Assembly (NCBI GenBank): GCA_040220135.1
Contig: JAVJTT010000024.1
Location: 124,001-188,000 of the forward strand
Source: CAJXMH01 sp040220135
GTDB lineage: Bacteria; Bacteroidota; Bacteroidia; Flavobacteriales_E; Vicingaceae
Reading direction: 5' to 3'
Length of the DNA stretch: 64,000 bases
Shown here: piece by piece, positions 11,001 through 17,300 of the stretch
How the letters are laid out: every line of letters starts with the position of its first letter
Position numbering within the stretch: the first letter of the stretch is position 1
The notes under the pieces: model-generated
The model's input: the letters and a program-made list of their open reading frames with translations, nothing else
The model's database searches: none
Told to the model about the DNA's origin: nothing
Translations under genes and position numbers: made by a program

Positions 11001-11567
11001 AGTCATGATGTATTTATTTCAGGTGCCGGAGTGCAAGCTAGTTTAAATTTTGAATTAAATCCCGGGCAATACAGCTTGTCCATTGGTTCGCGCGATGCCG
11101 GCTTGTATGTTAACTCAAGCGGAGCAAACCTTTTAAGTTATCAGGCTCCGGGACTGTTTGAAATCACCGGAACCTCTATGGGAACAAGCGGAACTGCTTA
11201 TCCATTCTTTTATTTGTTAAAAGTAAAGCCTTTGCGCTGTGAGTCTCCTCGGCAAAGGGTAGTAGCCTTTGTGGACACGAATTGCGTAGTGACTCAACTT
11301 AGTGACTTGTCATCAGAGACCAATCAGTTAGAAGTATTCCCAAATCCATTTTCGAATACCTTAACCATTAAGGGTGACCTTGCTTTGGCAGATGAGCTAC
11401 GAATCTATTCCATGCAAGGAAAGTTGATAGAGCGAAGAACTTTTAATAGAACTAGCTCGAACACTTTAGACTTAGAAATGCAACAGCTCCCGGCCGGTAT
11501 TTACTTTATTGAGCTAAGAGGAGAGGCCTATAGTTTAAGAAAGAAGTTGCTCAAAATAAATCCCTAG
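8055..11567 (+). CDS. Secreted M4 metalloprotease, tandem paralogue, T9SS cargo
   Basis: The 1170-residue second copy of the tandem protease pair: signal peptide (ASLNAQ end), FTP/PepSY propeptide, M4 domain with HEIAH at 376-380 and Glu400 in NESFSD, PKD (WDFGDG near 595), CUB-like domain (DYLEVYDG), PKD near 808, and a type IX sorting domain from about 1090 (VFPNPFSN). The catalytic domain is strongly similar to that of the upstream gene, with shared runs such as SGALNESFSDIFG, while the propeptide and the region after the second PKD have diverged. Six intergenic bases point to co-transcription. The pair probably arose by an old duplication followed by change in specificity. Confidence 0.95.
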   Translation: MKLLALWISLLFAFASLNAQTLLQGSEAEAKFEVAQKLFYKDDLDLPIYIELKESAELSETEFFRLLETEFGLESKLSFQFQSSSTDELGIEHKRYRQAVDGIPIYMAQFSLHLKQGKVLSASGKFYATIASQSIQLSEEQALNKALNDFKAEEYKWENQAAEQFLKRETQDIKATFYPQGEKVYFGQEASDLEKKQVLCWAFNVYAHEPLARRKYYINAFNGEVVFAENLIHHGNAQGSAQTAYSGQRQIVTDSLGAIFRLRETTRGNGIETYDMNNGTRYSNAVDFVDSNNVWDNFTPGINRYATDAHWGTEMTYDYFQQVHNRNSIDNQGFTLRSYVHYSSNYVNAFWDGQRMTYGDGDATTSPLTTLDITGHEIAHGFTNFSSQLIYASESGALNESFSDIFGVAVEQFARNSNWNWFMGEEIGSPFRSLSNPKSFGDPDTYGGGNWVNQNCFPTSGNDWCGVHTNSGVQNYWFYLLSEGRSGTNDKGQAYQVDSIGIIKAAKVAFRNNAIYLTASSDHQEARFFSILSAADIYGACSAEVEAVTDAWHAVGVGNAYVPGVSANFVAQNEVDFCNVPASVQFNSEGTNVLTFNWDFGDGSTSNLPDPIRSYSSFGQYTVRLIADGGACGTDTVSKTNYININSTNPCSFSLPSGKTTLADCQGVVYDGGGLNGDYNFSVSDTLVVNPPASAADQIRINFDFISIESGLGDFCINDYLEVYDGPSTAYPSLGRFCDTLNLSFLYTTSNAFTIVFKTDNKVNKAGFKLSWSCQSASTPQADFYSAVDTSCNGRVNFVNTTPTGYTSAFWDFGDGTFSNDRNPEHQYLQNGDYTVKLLIANSAGSDSITKQNVVHVSRPNSPTVVGDSICRDGNAKIWANGAPELLWYNDSTSNRAVHRGDTLNIPFLQNTVDYYVSTQPPVNSQTIVPFTISGSGYYTDTAEAIYFTVYNPTILESVLLKTNTPGQKTILLRDFQGRVLASHDVFISGAGVQASLNFELNPGQYSLSIGSRDAGLYVNSSGANLLSYQAPGLFEITGTSMGTSGTAYPFFYLLKVKPLRCESPRQRVVAFVDTNCVVTQLSDLSSETNQLEVFPNPFSNTLTIKGDLALADELRIYSMQGKLIERRTFNRTSSNTLDLEMQQLPAGIYFIELRGEAYSLRKKLLKINP

Positions 11568-11571
11568 GATA

Positions 11572-11904
11572 ATGAGTAACCTTAAATGGTTTAAGGTATA
11601 CGATTCAATTCAAGCAGCGAAAGAAGTTCATCAAGCTGCTACTATTACAAAGCATTTTATTGCCAATCGTCCTATTTGTATGGTGCATAGTGAAGGAGTT
11701 TTCTATGCTTTTGAAGACTCATGTCCCCATCAGGGAAAGTCTTTTGTTGGGGGTAGTTGCCACAATGGTGTAGTAGAGTGCCCGGTTCACAAATATAAAT
11801 TTGTCTTGAAGCCCGATAATGGTAGAATGGCTTTAAATTTGTTTCCAACAAAAGAAGATGAAGAAGGCGTCTATGTGGGGATTAAAATGGGGTTTTGGGA
11901 TTAA
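11572..11904 (+). CDS. Rieske [2Fe-2S] ferredoxin-like protein
   Basis: A 110-residue soluble protein with a single Rieske fold. Both cluster-binding motifs are present: C51-x-H53 in SCPHQGKSF and C70-x2-H73 in ECPVHKYKF. Small Rieske proteins of this size (compare NirD and dioxygenase ferredoxins) carry electrons for a partner oxygenase or reductase. No partner is visible nearby, so its acceptor is unknown. It follows the protease gene by four bases. Its 3' end overlaps the next gene by 47 bases if that gene starts at its first ATG. Confidence 0.9.
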   Translation: MSNLKWFKVYDSIQAAKEVHQAATITKHFIANRPICMVHSEGVFYAFEDSCPHQGKSFVGGSCHNGVVECPVHKYKFVLKPDNGRMALNLFPTKEDEEGVYVGIKMGFWD

Positions 11905-12760
11905 AGTACTTTTAATTCTTTCTCTACTCATTCTCGCAACTCAAAGCATACACGCTCAAGATAGCCTGGCCTCGAGGAAAAAATTGGTGAGCTATGGTGC
12001 GCTAGCAAGCTATAGCACGGCTCTAGTGGGGCTAAATCAGCTTTGGTACAAAGATTATCCGCAGTCTACTTTTCATTTCTTTAACGACAATGAGCAGTGG
12101 CTGCAAATCGATAAAGTGGGTCATGCCTACTCTACTTATGTTTTAGGAAAAGCTAGCGCGGCTACTTTTAAATGGGCCGGGTATAGCCAAAAGCAATCAG
12201 CCTTGTACGGAAGTGGAGGAGCTTTCTTATTCTTAACCACGGTAGAAATTTTTGACGCTTACAGTCAAAATTGGGGCTTTTCTTGGGGCGATTTTGCCGC
12301 CAACACGCTTGGTAATGGACTTTACTTAGGGCAGGAGTTGGCTTGGCAAGAACAAGTCATGCTGCTTAAGTTTTCCTACTCACCAAGTATTTATCGAGAG
12401 CAACGACCCAATTTGCTCGGTGATAGCGAGCTGCAGGGTGTCTTGAAGGATTATAACGGACAAACGTATTGGGCCTCCTTTAATTTAAATTCTTTGGCCT
12501 CTTCCATTAAGCCTAAATGGCTCAATTTAGCTGTGGGTATGGGCGGAGAACAAATGTTATTTGCAAGAAATTCTGAACAATTGGGGTTGAATCATCAAAG
12601 GCAGTGGTATTTATCACCGGATATCGACTTTGAACGAATACCCACAAAGAAGAAATGGTTGAAGGTGGCCTTTTCACTGATCAACTGTCTAAAAATGCCA
12701 CTTCCAGCCTTGGAATTGCAAAACGGAAAAAACCTAAACTTCAAGTGGATTCACTATTAG
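11858..12760 (+). CDS. DUF2279 family protein
   Basis: A 300-residue envelope protein matching the DUF2279 (YfiM-like) pattern: a QIDKVGHAYSTYVL segment near residue 85 and a GFSWGDFAANTLGN stretch near 140-155, among hydrophobic helices. A signal peptide ends near HAQD. Function is unknown; members are thought to be outer-membrane or periplasmic. Two starts are possible, ATG 11858 (used here) and ATG 11873, both inside the Rieske gene in another frame. Its TAG at 12758-12760 overlaps the stop of the convergent NUDIX gene by four bases. Confidence 0.75.
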   Translation: MKKASMWGLKWGFGIKVLLILSLLILATQSIHAQDSLASRKKLVSYGALASYSTALVGLNQLWYKDYPQSTFHFFNDNEQWLQIDKVGHAYSTYVLGKASAATFKWAGYSQKQSALYGSGGAFLFLTTVEIFDAYSQNWGFSWGDFAANTLGNGLYLGQELAWQEQVMLLKFSYSPSIYREQRPNLLGDSELQGVLKDYNGQTYWASFNLNSLASSIKPKWLNLAVGMGGEQMLFARNSEQLGLNHQRQWYLSPDIDFERIPTKKKWLKVAFSLINCLKMPLPALELQNGKNLNFKWIHY

Positions 12761-13305
12761 ATCAACTTGTGATCTAAGTAATATTTAGCTTTTAAAATAC
12801 CTGCTACGGTTAAACTATCGGTTATTTCGCCTTCTAAAACCATTTCAAAGACTTGATCGAAAGGCAGTTTTTTAATTGTTAAGTCCTCCAGGTCTTCAGG
12901 CTCTGCCTCAAATTGTTGAAGCTCTGTTGCAAGAAAAATAATGCCTAGCTCATCGCTTACAGAGTTACTGGTGTGAATGTGGATTAATTCCGTCCACTTT
13001 TGAGCCACAAGCCCGGTTTCTTCTTTCAGTTCTCGCTTGGCTGACTCAAGAGGAGGAGTGTCTAGTTGACCTCCGCCTTCCGGAATCTCCCAACTGTATT
13101 GGTCTATGGGGTAACGATACTGACCAACCAAGAAAGTCTCTCTATTTTCAGTCAGTGGAATGATACCAATGGCCAGGTTTTTAAAATGAACCGTACCATA
13201 AACGCCTTCTTTTTTTGCCGGGGTTAGTACTTTGTGATCTTCCACCTTTATCCATGCATTTTCATAGATTACTTTTCGTTTTAAAGTCTTCCAAGGGTTT
13301 TTCAT
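12757..13305 (-). CDS. NUDIX hydrolase (ADP-ribose pyrophosphatase-like)
   Basis: A 182-residue protein with a Nudix box at about residues 78-99 (GGGQLDTPPLESAKREL then KEETGL). The REUxEExGU core is intact; the first Glu of the box is replaced by Thr, which is tolerated in some members. The upstream IPEGGG and the PIDQYSWEIPEG context match ADP-ribose/sugar-nucleotide pyrophosphatases, which cleave ADP-ribose to AMP and ribose-5-phosphate in housecleaning. Exact substrate is not fixed by the sequence. It is divergent from the Smr-domain gene, whose promoter sits in the 39-base gap. Confidence 0.88.
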   Translation of the reverse strand: MKNPWKTLKRKVIYENAWIKVEDHKVLTPAKKEGVYGTVHFKNLAIGIIPLTENRETFLVGQYRYPIDQYSWEIPEGGGQLDTPPLESAKRELKEETGLVAQKWTELIHIHTSNSVSDELGIIFLATELQQFEAEPEDLEDLTIKKLPFDQVFEMVLEGEITDSLTVAGILKAKYYLDHKLI

Positions 13306-13319
13306 TTGGCTCTTGCGTT

Positions 13320-13327
13320 TATCTTTG
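13320..13327 (+). promoter_or_regulatory. -7 promoter element (TAnnTTTG) for the Smr-domain gene
   Basis: TATCTTTG matches the Bacteroidetes -7 consensus TAnnTTTG, with 17 bases between it and the ATG at 13345. A -33 element is not clear. Confidence 0.55.
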
Positions 13328-13344
13328 CAAAGTAATCAAAAGGC

Positions 13345-13905
13345 ATGGAGATTCAGCTGGGAAATAGTGTGAAAGTAATCGATGAGGAGCTTGAAGGAAA
13401 AGTGACCAAAGTGGAGGATAATTGGGTCTACTTTAGCTGCGAAGACGGTTTCGAATACAAATATTTGAAGGAACAACTCATTTATTTCGACGAACAGTCT
13501 CAATCACATCATCAAACAAATGCAGTTGAATTTTTTAAAAGTTCTAATCGAGAGACTCCTCAAGGTTTGGAGTACAGCAGTAGGGTAGTGCTGCAAGGAA
13601 AAAAGCCTGTAGTAGATCTTCATCTTGAAACGCTTTTAGAAGAATCGGAGCAAATTCCCAAAAACACAGCCTTGCTTTTTCAATTGAATCATGTAAAAGA
13701 AGTGATCCAAAAAGCTTCTACGGCAAGAATTCGCCAAATTGTCATTGTTCATGGTAGGGGGAGTGGAACCTTGCGAGATGCACTTCGAAGAATGCTAGAT
13801 GATCAGTTTCCGCATATCGAGTACTTTGATGCCAATTATCAAAAGTTTGGTTTCGGAGCTACCGAAATAATTATTCATGGCCTAGGCAAAAAAGGAAAGA
13901 CTTAA
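13345..13905 (+). CDS. Smr-domain protein (MutS2 C-terminal-like nuclease domain)
   Basis: A 186-residue protein. The N-terminal part (1-50) is beta-rich with a KOW/Tudor-like look (VKVIDEELEGKVTKV). The C-terminal Smr domain has both signature motifs, VVDLH (about 89-93) and HGRGSGTLR (136-144). Smr domains nick or bind branched DNA or RNA. Stand-alone Bacteroidetes proteins of this type (DUF2027-like plus Smr) are common but poorly studied. It ends a few bases before the RNase P RNA; the rnpB promoter element overlaps its stop codon. Confidence 0.85.
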   Translation: MEIQLGNSVKVIDEELEGKVTKVEDNWVYFSCEDGFEYKYLKEQLIYFDEQSQSHHQTNAVEFFKSSNRETPQGLEYSSRVVLQGKKPVVDLHLETLLEESEQIPKNTALLFQLNHVKEVIQKASTARIRQIVIVHGRGSGTLRDALRRMLDDQFPHIEYFDANYQKFGFGATEIIIHGLGKKGKT

Positions 13906-13910
13906 GTTTG
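13903..13910 (+). promoter_or_regulatory. -7 promoter element (TAnnTTTG) of rnpB
   Basis: TAAGTTTG fits TAnnTTTG and lies four bases before the predicted 5' strand of helix P1 (13915). That spacing is right for transcription to start at the mature 5' end. The element overlaps the stop codon of the Smr gene. Confidence 0.65.
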
Positions 13911-13913
13911 CAA

Positions 13914-14242
13914 AGTAAACGACTCTATCGCTGTTCGCTTTATGCGGATGGAGGAAAGTCCGGGCAACACAGAGTGCCGTACCATATGAAAATGTGGGTT
14001 CCGAAAGGAAACAGACAGTGCCACAGAAAAAAAACCGTCTCGATTTAATCGGGATAAGGGTGAAAAGGTGAGGTAAGAGCTCACCGCTCCTGAGGTAACA
14101 AAGGAGGCAGGGTAAACCTTGCGGGTTGAAAGGTCAAATAAACCGGAATTAGGGTGGCTCGCCTTTCCGGAGGGTAGACTGCTTAGATAAATGATAGAGC
14201 TTATCCTTGTGATAAGAACAGAACCCGGCTTATTCGTTTACA
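13914..14242 (+). ncRNA. rnpB: RNase P RNA, bacterial class A
   Basis: This is the catalytic RNA of ribonuclease P, which matures tRNA 5' ends. The conserved core is plain: GAGGAAAGTCCGGGC at 13951-13965 (P4 5' side) and ACAGAACCCGGCTTA at 14218-14232 (P4 3' side). The ends pair as helix P1, GTAAACGA (13915-13922) with TCGTTTAC (14234-14241). The AGGGTAGACTGCTTAGATAAATG region and the GGTAACAAAGGAGGC stretch are also typical. A TAnnTTTG element lies just upstream and a strong hairpin terminator follows at 14255. Confidence 0.96.
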
Positions 14243-14254
14243 TTTTTAGAATAA

Positions 14255-14287
14255 AAAAAGCCCCCCGACTCAGTCGGGGGGCTTTTT
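14255..14287. terminator. Two-way intrinsic terminator
   Basis: A perfect 15-bp inverted repeat (14255-14269 with 14273-14287), GC-rich in the middle and flanked by A5 on the left and T5 on the right, with a three-base loop. It can end rnpB on the plus strand and the 1730-residue protein gene on the minus strand. Confidence 0.93.
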
Positions 14288-14307
14288 AATGATGAGCTTT
14301 TGCTCTA

Positions 14308-17300
14308 TTATTGAATAATCAATTTATCAGACTGAGTAAATTGATCACCTACCGACTTAATGGTGTAAACACCTTTTGGCAAGTGGCTCAAGTCTAACTG
14401 AAGGAAATTTTGATTCAATCCTTCGGTTAAGTTCATTACCAATTGACCTTTCAAGTTATAAACTTCTAAGCGATCAATTTGGATGTCTGAGTTTTTCAAC
14501 AACTTCACTTCTCCATTAGATGGGTTCGGGTAGAAAGACAACTTGGCTGCTGTTTTTTCTACATCTTCCAATCCTACTGGTTGACCGGTAATGGAAACAT
14601 CATCAATGGCAATGTCACCATCAAAGCTAGCCCCTCTTACGGTCCAGAATCTAACTCTTACTTCATTTGCATTGGCAAATTGGTTCAAAGGAAGTACTTG
14701 GAAGTTGTAGGGATCAGCATTAGCGGTTTGTACTTGTCCAACAATAGAGTCGATGTTCGTCCACGTGCCATTGGTGTCAAGGTCAACATACAAAGTCTGA
14801 ATGTCTGCCCCAAACATGTGGTAGTGATAAATCAAAGTCAAATCACCTGTGTTCGAACTAATATCAACACAAGGGGAAGTTAAAATGGTCATATCACCAG
14901 CTGCGGCAGGGGAAGATGCTTCTGTGTAGATGTATGTGGTACTGCCAGTGGTGTTGTCACCGGTAGGACCAGTAGCTCCGGAAATGGTACCACCAATATT
15001 GGTAATCCACTCAAAGTTACCATTAGCACTTGGGCTCACGTTCCAACCGTTTGAAAGTTGTCCTGTTTGTCCTCCAGCTAGAGCATCAAAGTCTTCTACA
15101 TAAGGAATGGTTTGTAAACTATTTAATACGTTAATTCCTCCTATAGAGTCATTCAAGCTATTTGGATCGCCAAATAGATCAACTGCAATATCAAAGGTAT
15201 AAGTACCTGGGATTGATAAGTTCACAGTAGCATTAAAGGTATACTCAGCAGTATCACCTGATAACAAATTACCGGTGAAGGTTTCTGTTACATAAGCTGA
15301 ACCATTCATGGAATAACTTAGGTCAAGTGAAGTAATGGCATTGGTGCCATTGTTCGTAAAGAGAACTTTAACACTATCTGAGGTACCAAAACCACAAGAG
15401 CTACCTGGTGCAGATAAATCAACAATGGCAGCATCGTCAGCAGCAGGAGGAGCAATGTTAATGTCATCTACTCCAAATCCGTCATTGGTAACTGAGCCGT
15501 CTGAACTAAATACAAATCTGATTTTAACATTTGAGTTTCCAGCTACGCCTGATAAAACAGTGCTTGCTGCATGCCAAACTCCAGTTCCGGCAGCATGATC
15601 TCCATCCCACCATTGGTTACCCAAATCGTTATACCAATTAATGGCATTTGGTCCAGCAATTAACTTAGTCCAAGTGCTACCTGCATTAGTAGACACTTCA
15701 ATCCATCCTTCATCACAGCAAGACTCTGTATTGTGAATGTGTGAGAAGTTCAGGGTTGGATCTATTGAAATACTAGAGAAATCCATACAAGGAGATTCTA
15801 AATAGGAAAGCTCACTGTTGTTGTAGTCACCTGTTAGATTCGTTACCCAAGCATTTGACCCATTAGCAGCCCCTGTAATGTATGTACCGGCAGGGGTACC
15901 ATGCGCCCAAGACGAATTGGTTCCACTAGCCGTCCAACCTCCGTTGCCACTTTCAAAATCTTCGGTATACGGTAATCCTGAAATGACCGGCACGTTGTCG
16001 AAGGAAATATTCAAGGTGTCATTCAACTGATTAGGGTCATTGGCTAATGAGATGTAAACCGTTAGGTTGTAAGTCCCAAAAGTGGATAAGTTAACCGTAT
16101 TGGTGAAGGTAAAAGGAATGGTATCACCTGAGTTAATTGGCCCGGCAATAGTTTCCGTTACCGGTGTACCACCGTTTAATACGTAAGTAATGGATACATT
16201 ACTCATACTTGCTGTTCCAACGTTAGCTAACAAGACGGCTACACTGTCTGCACTTCCTAAGGCACATCCGCTATTCGGCTTAGTAATACTTACCAAAGAA
16301 GCATCGTCAGCAGCAGGAGGGGCAATGTTAATGTCATCTACGCCAAATCCGTCATTAGTTACCGATCCATCAGAACTGAAAACAAAGCGAATTTTAACAC
16401 TAGCGCTTCCGGCTACACCGGTAAGCTCATTGCTAGCAAGATGCCAGCTACCAGTTCCAGCAAGATGATCACCATCCCACCATTGGTTGCCTAAGTCGTT
16501 GTACCAATTAATGGCATTCGGACTAGCAAGCAATTTGGTCCAAGTTTGACCGGCATTGGTTGATACTTCAACCCAGCCTTCATCACAGCAAGATTCAGTG
16601 TTAAAGATGTGTGAAAAGCTCATTGTTGGGTCAACCGTAAGACTTGAAAAGTCCATACAGGGAGACTCTAAGTAAGCGAGCTCATTATTGTTGTAATCAC
16701 CTAATAAATTCGTCACCCATGCATTAGAACCATTCGCCGCAGCAGTAATGTAAGTACCAGCCGGAGAACCGTGCGCCCATGAAGAGTTCGCTCCATAAGT
16801 AGACCATCCACCATTATTGGTTTCAAAACCTTCGGTGTAAGGTAAGGCAGAAATAACAGGGATATTATCAAATGTTGTACTAGTAGAGTCATTGGTAACA
16901 TCACCATCGTTAGCGAGGTTGGTGTAAGCTGTTAAGTTGTAAGTACCTACTGCACTTACATTAACGTTGGTTGCAAAAGTGAAGCAAGCCGTATCACCAG
17001 GCTGAATGCTTCCTGTAAATACATCCGTCACAGGGGTTCCGCCATTTAGCGTGTAAGCTAAGGGAATGTTAGAAGAAGCTGCTAAACCAAAGTTCACGAT
17101 ACATACTCTAACTGAATCCGTGGTTAAACCACAACCTGAAGTTGGAGAGGAGATGGATACTACACCTACATCATCATTAGAGGGCTGGTATAGTCTAATG
17201 TCATCAATCGCTACATCTCCATCAAAACTGCTACCTCTAATGGTTCTGAATCGAATTCTGGTTTCATTTAAACCAGCTAATTGATTCACAGCAATACTTT

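Noticed and set aside
15335..15598. Plus-strand open frame antisense to the giant surface protein, with a similar one at 16190-16468
   Set aside because: Both are shadows of the repeated modules. Their likeness to each other comes only from the 870-base repeat on the other strand.
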